Below, in pieces: positions 1 through 6,440 of a DNA stretch of 7,790 bases. Each line of letters opens with the position of its first letter. Positions within the stretch are counted from its first letter, which is position 1. Source of the stretch: Sporomusa sp. (GTDB taxonomy: Bacteria; Bacillota_C; Negativicutes; Sporomusales; Sporomusaceae); NCBI GenBank assembly GCA_029256645.1, contig JAQSXM010000141.1, forward strand, positions 1 to 7,790. Direction: 5' to 3'. The notes beneath the pieces are model-generated. The model was not told where the DNA came from. It was given only the letters and a program-made list of their open reading frames with translations, and made no database searches. Position numbers and translations under genes: made by a program.

Positions 1-102
1 AGAAACTAAAACCTGCCCCTCGTTCCTAAGCTCTCATTAATCAATAAAATTTCTCGCCAATTCCGGACTCAATTTCCTGTAAAGCCTCTCATTTAGCTAA
101 TT

Positions 103-154
103 AAAGACCCTATTGGAGATTAGCTGTATTAGCCTCTCTTAGTAGGGCTTTTTT
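103..154 (+). terminator. Plus-strand intrinsic terminator for a gene left of the window
   Basis: AAAG-a-CCCTA (103-112) pairs with TAGGG-CTTT (143-151), with one bulged A. Inside the loop there is extra pairing (GGAGA with TCTC, and GCT with AGC). The plus strand continues into six T (149-154). The minus strand has only a mixed TCTTTAA after the stem, so the plus orientation fits better. No open frame in 1-102 is convincing as a gene end, so the terminated gene or RNA must lie mostly outside the window. Confidence 0.65.
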
Positions 155-182
155 GTTATATAGCAAAACTAAAATCCCACGC

Positions 183-216
183 ATATAAACAAACCGAGTC
201 ACAGTCCCGTTTATAT
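183..216 (-). other. Inverted repeat downstream of the small membrane protein gene
   Basis: A perfect 8-bp inverted repeat, ATATAAAC (183-190) with GTTTATAT (209-216), encloses an 18-nt loop. Read on the minus strand the loop can add CGGG:CTCG pairing with one G-U pair. It lies about 40 nt past the stop of the gene at 254-754 and could be its transcript end. No T-run follows, so it is not a canonical intrinsic terminator. Confidence 0.3.
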
Positions 217-253
217 TCAATCAATACACTTTTTGATATTCCGGTTATGTTTG

Positions 254-754
254 TCACTCGACCGGTTCATAACGAATTTCCCAGGTAAGAGTACCTTTGC
301 GGCTATTGTCTCTAAAAATTCGCCTTTCGTGCATACTGTACCCTGTTACTATAATTTCTACAGCTCTCTTATCAGCTGAAAAAATTTTGTTTTTTGTGCC
401 TGGAGACACTTTTTCAATCTCACCATTCTCCCATACAATCTTAATAACCGATTTCTCCGCATTCTCGCCAGTTGCTTCAAAATTGACAACAGATATGTCC
501 CGGGCGGCTCGCCCCGCAATTGCCTGCCGCAATTCAATTTTTCCTGTAAAAGGAACCTCAATTCCATGAATAATCCGCAATGACGGCATCGGCGTAATTG
601 TAACCCGATTAGCCAGGTCTGCTGAATCTGTGAATCCCTTTTCAGGTATAGTAAAACTCTTGTCCATACCTGGGAAAAACAGATAAGCCGCTATAACAAC
701 AACCAACAACATTGAGAGGGCACCTATCAGGAAACTTTTCCACGACTTTACCAT
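254..754 (-). CDS. Small single-TM hypothetical protein, extracytoplasmic domain
   Basis: I do not recognise this 166-residue protein. It starts with a short basic stretch (MVKSWKS), then a hydrophobic segment at about residues 8-27 that should act as an uncleaved anchor or signal. About 135 polar residues follow, alternating beta-like hydrophobic positions with charges and ending in a WEIRYEPVE tail. This suggests a beta-rich domain outside the membrane. There is no cysteine and no lipobox. The open frame could begin 9 nt earlier at a GTG, but AAGGTAGGTGA, one base away from a consensus Shine-Dalgarno, ends 5 nt before the ATG at 752-754, so the ATG is preferred. It lies 106 nt downstream of the diguanylate cyclase gene. 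A possible promoter in that gap (825-853) and a hairpin (786-812) suggest it can be transcribed separately. A functional link to the cyclase is only a possibility from adjacency. Confidence 0.75.
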   Translation of the reverse strand: MVKSWKSFLIGALSMLLVVVIAAYLFFPGMDKSFTIPEKGFTDSADLANRVTITPMPSLRIIHGIEVPFTGKIELRQAIAGRAARDISVVNFEATGENAEKSVIKIVWENGEIEKVSPGTKNKIFSADKRAVEIIVTGYSMHERRIFRDNSRKGTLTWEIRYEPVE

Positions 755-785
755 CAAACTCACCTACCTTATCAAACTCACAGGT

Positions 786-812
786 GACTCACGGGGACGG
801 TTCTCCTGAGTC
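786..812. repeat. REP-like hairpin of the GGGGACGG type
   Basis: GACTCA (786-791) pairs with TGAGTC (807-812). Inside, after one bulged C, GGGGA pairs with TCTCC (one G-U pair) around a CGGT tetraloop. The GGGGACGGTTCT core resembles short palindromes found dispersed in many bacterial genomes, often near REP-associated IS200-like (Y1) transposases; that resemblance is from memory. Only one copy is visible here and no transposase is present. There is no T-tract on either side, so it is not an ordinary terminator. Confidence 0.55.
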
Positions 813-824
813 TGTTAAATAGTT

Positions 825-853
825 ATTATAGTTTACTCTACTCTTCCCATAAA
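825..853 (-). promoter_or_regulatory. Possible promoter for the small membrane protein gene
   Basis: On the minus strand a perfect TATAAT (825-830) is preceded, 17 nt upstream, by TTTATG (848-853), which matches only three of six -35 positions. Transcription would begin near 818, placing the REP-like hairpin at the very 5' end of the mRNA for the gene at 254-754. Confidence 0.4.
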
Positions 854-860
854 TCGCGCT

Positions 861-2060
861 TTATTTACTTACACAGTTGCGTCCCTTTTTCTTGGCACGA
901 TAGAGGGCTGTGTCGGCAGCTTTGATTACATCCTGCGTTTGTTTGTTCTTTTCACTGCGCTCAGCCACCCCCACACTAATTGTTACAAAGAGCTGCTTGC
1001 CCACTGTTTTTCTCTTGGTCTTTTTTTCTTTGCGTCCCTGGTACGCGTAGGGAGTTTTTTCAACTGCCATACGCAATTCTTCCAGAAAGGGTAAGGCATC
1101 TGCAACTTTGGTGTGAGGGAAAACTATCGTAAACTCTTCACCGCCATAGCGGAAGGCCTTCCCCCCGCCAGTTACCTTTTTGAGCACAGATGCCACCAAA
1201 CGCAGTACATCATCGCCGGTGTCATGCCCGTAAGTATCATTAAACTTCTTAAAAAAGTCTATGTCCACCATCGCGATTGTATACTCGCCTCTTAATTTCA
1301 TCAGTTCCTCTTTAAGCGCACGGCGGGCTGGTAAGCCAGTCAGTTCATCCAGGTACGCCATAGAGTATGAATCCTGGATCACCGCAACGATCAGCATAAC
1401 GCCGGCAACACCAAAGAAAACGGGGATCGCTATGGGCTGAGTGCTTAAATGCAACGCAATCATTGTGGTGATTAATACAGTTAGTATGGCATTATCTATA
1501 TGTGTATGATTCTTTAGTTGCCTTATTACAAGCACCAAGAATGCCAGGCTATACGCCAAAATCGCAGCTTGAGGTATTGCGCCGAAAGTAAACAGCGTTT
1601 CAGCCTGAGCTTCTTTATGAAAAAAGCTGAGCAATGTTTGATCATTTGATATTGTTGCCAGTGAAATATAGAACAATTGAAAGCCAACAATACTAAAACG
1701 CCCTAAACCCCAGGTATTGAAAATACCACGCTCTTTTAACAGGGAAAAGATAAATATATTAACAGGCAGCAACATACAAACAACAGGATACATAACTGCA
1801 GGCAAATCCGGTATACCCACAGTAGCTGCCGCCAAATCACTGAGAGCATATTGACAGAGGGCAATCACTGTAGCAATAAAAAAGACCCGGCTGCGATTAA
1901 ACCACCAGCTTAATAACATAGCAAGCGCATATATCGCATATGAGAAATTATTTATAGTATTGAATAAGACATAATCTGTTTCTAACCAAAGAAAGGCAAT
2001 AAGCGTAATAAGTAAAAGCCCGAAAGGAATGGTTGTTATGATTGATAGTAGTTTTGCCAT
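861..2060 (-). CDS. Membrane-bound diguanylate cyclase (GGDEF domain)
   Basis: This 399-residue protein should make cyclic di-GMP from two GTP at the inner face of the membrane. Roughly eight hydrophobic helices fill residues 4-228 (about 4-25, 35-52, 57-78, 88-108, 120-140, 157-180, 190-206, 209-229). They form an uncharacterised membrane sensor with no PAS, HAMP or CHASE signature that I can see. The GGDEF domain covers about 235-396: LTGLPARR at 240-247, metal-binding D266 in MVDIDFF, FKKFNDTYGHD to 280, the GGEEF active-site loop at 306-310, VTISVGVA at 359-366 and ALYRAKKKGRN at 385-395. The RxxD product-inhibition site expected at 297-300 reads TGGG, so feedback inhibition through that site should be absent. 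A lysine/arginine-rich insertion (about 340-355) lengthens the loop before the last strands. No EAL domain is attached. It has its own promoter (2117-2146). Its ribosome binding site is poor: AAGGGA lies 13 nt from the ATG, inside a possible short upstream frame. Confidence 0.95.
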   Translation of the reverse strand: MAKLLSIITTIPFGLLLITLIAFLWLETDYVLFNTINNFSYAIYALAMLLSWWFNRSRVFFIATVIALCQYALSDLAAATVGIPDLPAVMYPVVCMLLPVNIFIFSLLKERGIFNTWGLGRFSIVGFQLFYISLATISNDQTLLSFFHKEAQAETLFTFGAIPQAAILAYSLAFLVLVIRQLKNHTHIDNAILTVLITTMIALHLSTQPIAIPVFFGVAGVMLIVAVIQDSYSMAYLDELTGLPARRALKEELMKLRGEYTIAMVDIDFFKKFNDTYGHDTGDDVLRLVASVLKKVTGGGKAFRYGGEEFTIVFPHTKVADALPFLEELRMAVEKTPYAYQGRKEKKTKRKTVGKQLFVTISVGVAERSEKNKQTQDVIKAADTALYRAKKKGRNCVSK

Positions 2061-2092
2061 TAATTTGCTAAAATCCCTTCATACACTTTCAT
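2060..2092 (-). CDS. Possible 10-codon leader peptide overlapping the cyclase start
   Basis: ATG at 2090-2092 opens a frame encoding MKVYEGILAN that stops at TAA (2060-2062), sharing one base with the cyclase ATG (TAATG). AAGG lies 9 nt before it, and the predicted transcription start is about 18 nt upstream. The cyclase has only a distant AAGGGA of its own, which sits inside this frame. The arrangement would fit termination-reinitiation coupling, but a frame this short may occur by chance. Confidence 0.3.
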   Translation of the reverse strand: MKVYEGILAN

Positions 2093-2116
2093 AAAAAATA
2101 ACCTTAAAACATATCC

Positions 2117-2146
2117 ATTATAGCAAATTACGACATCTATTGTCAT
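2117..2146 (-). promoter_or_regulatory. Extended -10 sigma-A type promoter of the cyclase gene
   Basis: Read on the minus strand, ATGACA (2141-2146, five of six -35 matches) is separated by 18 nt from TATAAT (2117-2122, perfect). TG is placed one base before the hexamer (TGCTATAAT), the extended -10 arrangement. The start site should be near 2110, giving a leader of about 50 nt. Confidence 0.75.
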
Positions 2147-2218
2147 TATTTATGGCTACAACTTCATTACATACGGCAATCTCCTGTTATTTTCAATACA
2201 CTATACACCTTGGACAGT

Positions 2219-2257
2219 AAAAAAAACGATGCGCAATCACCTGACGCGCATCGTTTT
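2219..2257 (-). terminator. Intrinsic terminator of the amino acid permease gene
   Basis: A perfect 12-bp stem, AAAACGATGCGC with GCGCATCGTTTT (2223-2234 and 2246-2257), encloses an 11-nt loop. The minus strand runs into eight T (2226 to 2219). It begins 17 nt past the permease stop codon. Four T on the other side could allow weak plus-strand activity. Confidence 0.92.
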
Positions 2258-2273
2258 ATATTACATTTGCGGT

Positions 2274-3764
2274 TTAGTTACTATCATTTTCAGTACCTTG
2301 GCTACGAGGCGCTTGCTGATCCTTACATGGTTTAGTCTCAGAAGTTAGCTCTTGCGCTGTTTCAAACTGCATCTCCATTGCCCGTATCCCTTGGTTATTG
2401 CCATCCTTCTTAGCTGATGGAACTGCTGAGATTTCTCGTTTCTCAAATCTGTTTGCTACCAAAAAGATTAAGGAAAACAAAACTACAAATCCCAACCCCG
2501 CAAATAGGCCGGCCCCTTGTCCGGGAATCAACGGCATACTTACAATAATCAACACGATACTTGCCAGAGCGATCAATGAAGTAGCGGGGAATCCCGGCAG
2601 CTGGCATTGCCCGTCAGGAGGACACCCATGACTTTTCCGTAGTTTATGGTGAGTTAGAAGAATGACAAAGTATGAGAAAAGTAAGGAAAATCCACCTGAG
2701 CTAACCAGGAAAAGATAAACCTGCTCAGGCAGCAATAGCCCGATGCCTAGCGCAGCAAGCATTGAGAACCCTGAAAGGCCAATTCCCTTATAGGGTATAT
2801 CACCTTTATCCTGCATCCATGCCGGAGCATGTCCCTCGTCTGCCAGCGATCGCAGCATGCGCCCCAGCCCAAACATGGCCGCTAACATTGTTGAGAGTAT
2901 AGCAGTTACCAGGACAATGTTAATGATATTGCCCGCCCAGTTAAAGTTCCAGGTGGCTAGTGCAGTCACTAAGGGGCTTTGTTCTGGCGTCAAAGCAGTT
3001 GTTGGCACAAGCAGTACTAAAGCGGCAATGGCAGTCACATATAAACCAACTAAGCCAAAAACGGTATATGTAATTGCCTGAGGTACTGTTTTCCCCGGAT
3101 TAGCTGTTTCAGAAGCGGCCAGACCAAGCACCTCAAACCCTGCATAGGAAAACATTACAATCAGCATACTCCCTGCAAGTCCCCCAATTCCCCCGGGAAG
3201 AATTGGCTGACTTGCCACTGCGCCGGCCCCCGCGTTCGACACCCCCGGCATTAGCCCACTAACGATCGCTACGCCGAGAACCACAAACCCCACAATAGCA
3301 ATGAGCTTTACGGCTGCAAGCCCACTTTCCAGCTTACTTAAGCGCTCTGCCCCGAATAGATTAAGCAGGGTGACAAGGATAATAATGACCGAGCCGAGCA
3401 GTGGCAGGGAAACGCCCGGAAGCCAGCTTCGCAGCAATGCTGATACGGCAATTGCCTCACTGGACATTGCCAGCACTAACCCTGTCCAGTAAACCCAGCC
3501 TACAACAAAGCCTACAGCAGGTCCAAAAGCCTTTTCTGCAAAAGTACGAAAAGAGCCTGGAGCCGGATCTGCAACCGTCATTTCCGATAGTGCGTACAAA
3601 ATAGCATAAACCAGAGCACCGCCAGCTATATAAGCGATTATAATTGCAGGACCTGCAGCATGAATGGCAACAGCTGACCCAAGAAAAAACGAGCCTCCAA
3701 TTACCGTTCCTAAGGCCAGCATCGTTAACTGCCAAGCCGTTAAACCTTCTCCTTGCTTCTTCAA
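2274..3764 (-). CDS. APC-superfamily amino acid permease
   Basis: A cytoplasmic-membrane transporter of the amino acid-polyamine-organocation superfamily; the substrate cannot be read from the sequence. The glycine-rich break in TM1 that holds the amino acid carboxylate is visible (GTVIGGSFFLG, residues 19-29), as is FSYAGFE in TM6 (205-211) followed by ASETANPGKTVPQAI. About 12 hydrophobic helices are expected. A cytoplasmic loop carries GCPPDGQCQLPGFP (two cysteines, 381 and 387), which I recall from Gram-positive amino acid permeases of this type. A hydrophilic tail of about 55 residues (roughly 440-496) is not needed for transport. I place the start at the TTG at 3762-3764, giving 496 residues, because AAGGAGG (3771-3777) lies exactly 6 nt upstream. 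The earlier in-frame ATG (3797) and TTG (3803) have no purine-rich site. The gene is monocistronic, between two terminators. Confidence 0.93.
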   Translation of the reverse strand: MKKQGEGLTAWQLTMLALGTVIGGSFFLGSAVAIHAAGPAIIIAYIAGGALVYAILYALSEMTVADPAPGSFRTFAEKAFGPAVGFVVGWVYWTGLVLAMSSEAIAVSALLRSWLPGVSLPLLGSVIIILVTLLNLFGAERLSKLESGLAAVKLIAIVGFVVLGVAIVSGLMPGVSNAGAGAVASQPILPGGIGGLAGSMLIVMFSYAGFEVLGLAASETANPGKTVPQAITYTVFGLVGLYVTAIAALVLLVPTTALTPEQSPLVTALATWNFNWAGNIINIVLVTAILSTMLAAMFGLGRMLRSLADEGHAPAWMQDKGDIPYKGIGLSGFSMLAALGIGLLLPEQVYLFLVSSGGFSLLFSYFVILLTHHKLRKSHGCPPDGQCQLPGFPATSLIALASIVLIIVSMPLIPGQGAGLFAGLGFVVLFSLIFLVANRFEKREISAVPSAKKDGNNQGIRAMEMQFETAQELTSETKPCKDQQAPRSQGTENDSN

Positions 3765-3770
3765 ATTAGC

Positions 3771-3777
3771 CCTCCTT
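3771..3777 (-). promoter_or_regulatory. Ribosome binding site that fixes the permease TTG start
   Basis: AAGGAGG on the minus strand is followed by six bases (GCTAAT) and then TTG. The sequence upstream of the longer ATG and TTG alternatives is pyrimidine-rich (CCCTTCTTCG). This removes 13 residues from the longest open frame. Confidence 0.8.
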
Positions 3778-3858
3778 AGTAACTTATTTATCTTCATATA
3801 CAAGTATCTACGAAGAAGGGTTATGTTATGAGTCTATCTGACATTGTTCTGTTAGACT

Positions 3859-3885
3859 AAAAAAAGAAGAGCCCGAGCGGACTCT
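3859..3885 (-). terminator. Intrinsic terminator of the panC-panD-transporter operon
   Basis: AGAGTCC and GGGCTCT (7 bp, one G-U pair; 3868-3874 and 3879-3885) enclose a 4-nt loop. On the minus strand they are followed by TTC and then seven T (3865 to 3859). The hairpin starts about 25 nt past the transporter stop and separates the operon from the permease gene. Confidence 0.88.
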
Positions 3886-3910
3886 TTCTTGCACCATATC
3901 ATTATCCCAG

Positions 3911-4882
3911 CTATGAGGCCATCACTTCTGTATCTACTTTACCAGTATCTGATCCGGATAAATCCTTCTTGACCCAATAAGCGGCAAGAATACTCCCGCT
4001 TATATTGTGCCAAACGCTAAAAATTGCTCCCGGAATGGCAGCGATCGGATCCAAGTGCACCAGGGCCAGAGCTACGGCCAGACCAGAGTTCTCGATCCCA
4101 ATTTCAAAAGCAATCGCTCTGGACTTTGGCTCACTCATTCCCAAGGTCCGGGAGGCACCATAGCCTAAGCCCAGCCCCAGCAGATTATGCATAATAACTG
4201 CCAGCAGCGCAATAAACGCCACAGTGCTTATTTTTGCAGCATTGAGTGCGACAACTACACCAATGGTGATAACAATCAAGATCACGGACACAGCAGGAAT
4301 GATAGGCTGAAGGTATGTTACATACTTTTCTGCCGTTAACCGGAGTGATACGCCAATAATGATCGGTAAGACAATTATTTTAAAAATATCAATAAACAGC
4401 GCCGATGTATTCACAGGAATTATCGCCCCCACCAACATTAGGAAAATAGCCGGGGTTAAAATCGGCGACAGCAAGGTATTTAAACTAGAGACCGAAACAG
4501 AGAGAGCCGTATCGCCTCTGGCAATAAAAGTCATAACGTTAGAAGCCGTCCCGCTTGGGCAACAGCCAACCAGGATCAGGCCTGCCGCTAGTTCTGGCGG
4601 TAATGCTAACAATTTAGCTACCCCCCAGGCCACAACAGGCATAATAAGATACCGCAGTGTTATGCCGTAAAATATGTCTTTCGGTCTTTGCAAAACAAGC
4701 TTAAATTCACCGGGTGTCATAGTTAGTCCCATCCCCAGCATAATCATTGCCAGCAGATAAGGAATCTCTTGAGCGAGAGGCTTGAATGCCACAGGATAGT
4801 AAAATGCGACAACAGCACCAGCAATAACCCATATTGATACATATTTTGTTACGATTTGTGCGGCTCTAGTTAACTTGCCCAT
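3911..4882 (-). CDS. BASS-family transporter, PanS-like (pantoate/ketopantoate?)
   Basis: A 323-residue inner-membrane protein of the bile acid:sodium symporter (BASS) family, about 10 TM helices. Family hallmarks are the crossover motif [11 protein letters not shown] (106-116) and [11 protein letters not shown] (259-269). With the chosen start, Na1-site residues fall at the numbers I recall for the Neisseria ASBT homologue: S114, N115, S128, E260, with Ser for Thr at 132. The Na2-site glutamines usual at 77 and 264 are instead R77 and E264. Bacterial BASS proteins rarely carry bile acids; Salmonella PanS imports ketopantoate. Position as third gene of a panC-panD operon makes pantoate, ketopantoate or pantothenate the likeliest substrate, an inference. 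The open frame extends to 4927, but I chose the ATG at 4880-4882, which overlaps the end of panD by 17 nt. AGGGA lies 11 nt before it, and translation is probably coupled to panD. The longer start would add 15 residues. Confidence 0.9.
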   Translation of the reverse strand: MGKLTRAAQIVTKYVSIWVIAGAVVAFYYPVAFKPLAQEIPYLLAMIMLGMGLTMTPGEFKLVLQRPKDIFYGITLRYLIMPVVAWGVAKLLALPPELAAGLILVGCCPSGTASNVMTFIARGDTALSVSVSSLNTLLSPILTPAIFLMLVGAIIPVNTSALFIDIFKIIVLPIIIGVSLRLTAEKYVTYLQPIIPAVSVILIVITIGVVVALNAAKISTVAFIALLAVIMHNLLGLGLGYGASRTLGMSEPKSRAIAFEIGIENSGLAVALALVHLDPIAAIPGAIFSVWHNISGSILAAYWVKKDLSGSDTGKVDTEVMAS

Positions 4883-5249
4883 GAAGTTCACAATCCCTAT
4901 ATTCAACAATGTGATTATGGTCATCAACCATCACAATAACGGGTTTTATCAGCCTTGCTTCCTGTTCACTTACCAACGCGTACGTAATAATAATCACAGT
5001 ATCGCCTGGTTGCACCAGTCTTGCAGCCGCACCATTCAGGCAGATAATTCCCGAGTTCTCCTTACCGGCGATGGTATATGTCTCCAACCTGGCCCCATTA
5101 TTATTGTTAACAACTTGTACCTTTTCCCCAGGCAGAATATGCGCAGCCCGTAATAAGGCCGCATCAATAGTAATACTGCCCACATAGTTTAGATTAGCCT
5201 CGGTAACAGTTGCACGGTGGATTTTGGATTTCATCATTGTCAGAAACAT
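4866..5249 (-). CDS. panD: Aspartate 1-decarboxylase, pyruvoyl-dependent (PanD)
   Basis: Converts L-aspartate to beta-alanine and CO2 in the cytoplasm, supplying the beta-alanine that PanC joins to pantoate. At 127 residues it is the usual length. The proenzyme self-cleaves between G24 and S25 (YVGSITID), turning S25 into the pyruvoyl group. K9, R54, Y58 and N72 (in LNGAAA) stand at the same numbers as the known active-site residues of the E. coli enzyme. The start ATG has AGGAGG 6 nt upstream, and that site overlaps the panC stop (TAGGAGG), leaving a 10-nt gap. This spacing implies co-transcription and coupled translation with panC; the next gene overlaps the panD 3' end. Nothing essential is missing. 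Confidence 0.97.
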   Translation of the reverse strand: MFLTMMKSKIHRATVTEANLNYVGSITIDAALLRAAHILPGEKVQVVNNNNGARLETYTIAGKENSGIICLNGAAARLVQPGDTVIIITYALVSEQEARLIKPVIVMVDDHNHIVEYRDCELHGQVN

Positions 5250-5259
5250 ATTTCGCCTC

Positions 5260-6117
5260 CTAAGTACGTTTTGGGGTCAGGATAATATTATCAATCAGCC
5301 TGGTAGATCCAAATTTGACGGCAACAGCCAGGAGTGCATCCTGGTCCAGAATATCTATCTCTGCCAAGTCTGGGAAGGAATAGATCTCTACATAATCGAC
5401 ATTGGCCAGAGAAACCGACTGGATGTGCCTCAGGACAGCAGCCTTTATTGCCGTGATATCGCGTTCACCAGACTCGGCCATATCGAAGGCTGTACTCAGA
5501 CTCTGATTTAGGACTAATGCGGCCTGACGTTGTTCCTGGCTTAAGTATGCATTGCGTGAGCTTTTAGCCAAACCGTCCGCCTCCCGGACAATTGGCACCA
5601 TTACGATCTCATTAAACATGTTCAGGTCACGAACCATCTTTTTAAGTACAATCACCTGCTGAGCATCCTTTTGACCAAAAAAAGCTTTATCCGGTTGTAC
5701 TATGTTAAACAGCTTAGTTACCACTGTGGCCACACCACGAAAGTGCGTTGGCCGCGATTTACCACATAGCTTGTCAGTTACGCCCCCTACATCCACCCAG
5801 GTCCCCCAGCCATCCGGATATAACTCGCGCGCCGGGGGATGAAACACGGCGTCGACCCCAACTGAACGGCATGCAGCCAAGTCCTCGTCCCAGGTTCGCG
5901 GGTAGGCGTCAAAATCCTCGTTCGGCCCAAACTGTGTAGGGTTTACAAAGATGCTGACCACCACTACATCACACAATTTTTTAGCTTCTTTCATAAGTTC
6001 CAGATGCCCGGCATGAAGAGCTCCCATGGTAGGAACAAAACCGATACTTTTTCCTTTTTTCCTGGCCTCAGTAACTAAGGCTCGCATTGCAGTAACACTT
6101 TCAACGATTCTAGCCAT
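5260..6117 (-). CDS. panC: Pantothenate synthetase (pantoate-beta-alanine ligase, PanC)
   Basis: Catalyses ATP-dependent condensation of pantoate with beta-alanine to pantothenate (vitamin B5), via a pantoyl-adenylate, in the cytoplasm. The 285 residues match the normal family length. Visible signatures in order: nucleotide-binding [10 protein letters not shown] (29-38), [18 protein letters not shown] (57-74), [12 protein letters not shown] (122-133), FGQKDAQQ (147-154), [13 protein letters not shown] (177-189; Lys185 stands where Met is more usual) and STRLIDN (271-277). The open frame extends to an ATG at 6135, but that ATG lies upstream of, and its codons run through, the ribosome binding site. 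AGGAGG ends 7 nt before the ATG at 6115-6117, which gives the family-typical MARIVE start. It is the first gene of the operon, with panD 10 nt downstream. Expression is probably controlled by the leader terminator at 6149-6186. Neither panB nor panE is adjacent. Confidence 0.97.
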   Translation of the reverse strand: MARIVESVTAMRALVTEARKKGKSIGFVPTMGALHAGHLELMKEAKKLCDVVVVSIFVNPTQFGPNEDFDAYPRTWDEDLAACRSVGVDAVFHPPARELYPDGWGTWVDVGGVTDKLCGKSRPTHFRGVATVVTKLFNIVQPDKAFFGQKDAQQVIVLKKMVRDLNMFNEIVMVPIVREADGLAKSSRNAYLSQEQRQAALVLNQSLSTAFDMAESGERDITAIKAAVLRHIQSVSLANVDYVEIYSFPDLAEIDILDQDALLAVAVKFGSTRLIDNIILTPKRT

Positions 6118-6148
6118 ATCGCACCCTCCTATCATGATGAGGGTAAAT

Positions 6149-6186
6149 AAAAAACCTTCTTGTCCGCACTAATACAGACAAGAAGG
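6149..6186 (-). terminator. panC: Leader terminator (attenuator) just upstream of panC
   Basis: A perfect 10-bp stem CCTTCTTGTC / GACAAGAAGG (6155-6164 and 6177-6186), with a 12-nt loop, runs on the minus strand into TTTTTTATTT (from 6154 down). Only about 18 nt separate the T-run from the panC ribosome binding site, too little for a promoter. Transcripts reaching panC must therefore cross this hairpin, which marks it as a 5'-UTR attenuator. It also lies about 255 nt beyond the protease gene stop, far for a simple end-of-gene terminator. Confidence 0.75.
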
Positions 6187-6187
6187 C

Positions 6188-6300
6188 ATACTACACCTGT
6201 TGAAGTATCACCCGTCTAAGTCCGTTGTAGGATCCAAGCGGTATAAAGAAAATAATTTACTTACCTTTAAGCAATAGCCGTTCGACAGTATGACCCCAAG
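6188..6300 (-). promoter_or_regulatory. Structured panC leader, candidate riboswitch aptamer
   Basis: Minus-strand RNA ahead of the attenuator can fold. TTG-GGGTC (6292-6299) pairs with GATCC-TA-CAA (6225-6234), closing a domain. Inside it GGTA-AG-TAAA (6256-6265) pairs with TTTATACC (6240-6247) around a TTATTTTC loop. Nearer the terminator, ATACT (6204-6208) pairs with AGTAT (6188-6192), and AGAC (6214-6217) can pair with GTCT (6176-6179), which takes bases of the terminator's 5' arm and could act as an antiterminator. There is no T-box AGGGTGGNACCGCG and no TPP, FMN, lysine, SAM or cobalamin core. Weinberg and colleagues described a 'pan' RNA motif upstream of pantothenate genes; I cannot recall its consensus well enough to call it. 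No good promoter was found in the leader. These folds were found by eye. Confidence 0.45.
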
Positions 6301-6377
6301 AGTATCATCTATCTTATCAGGCTATAGAATATAATCATGTTACTATAAAAATGACGTTACGGCAATATAAATATTTT

Positions 6378-6407
6378 CCGCACGACTCTCCTCACGGGTA
6401 GTTGCGG
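6378..6407 (-). other. GC-rich hairpin after the protease gene
   Basis: CCGCA-ACT pairs with AGT-CG-TGCGG (minus-strand reading; 6378-6382 with 6403-6407 as the outer arms, CG bulged). A short CC/GG with a CGTGA loop lies inside. It begins 33 nt past the protease stop and could end that transcript, but the following minus-strand bases are GGAAAATATTTA, not a T-run. It is the only strong local structure in 6301-6440; the rest of that stretch is AT-rich with no gene. It may be part of a larger RNA. Confidence 0.35.
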
Positions 6408-6440
6408 GTTGCTTTTGCCAAACAGAACTTGAATGGGTTT

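Noticed and set aside
1..102. Possible C-terminus of a plus-strand gene at the left edge
   Set aside because: All three forward frames hit stops quickly and no recognisable peptide is visible; only the terminator after it is supported.
3820..3857. Imperfect inverted repeat AGTCT...AGACT between the operon terminator and the permease gene
   Set aside because: Only the 5-bp outer arms match cleanly and the spacing is irregular; not enough for an operator call.
4883..4927. Longer N-terminus for the BASS transporter starting at 4927
   Set aside because: It would overlap panD by 62 nt. The internal ATG at 4882 gives family-typical length and residue numbering.
5748..5939. Plus-strand 63-codon frame inside panC
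   Set aside because: Antisense shadow of a conserved enzyme: Pro/Arg-rich, with no independent support.
6188..6440. T-box, c-di-GMP or 6S RNA in the panC leader
   Set aside because: No AGGGTGGNACCGCG, no recognisable c-di-GMP aptamer core, and no end-to-end 6S-like pairing that I could follow. Only the unnamed structured leader is reported.
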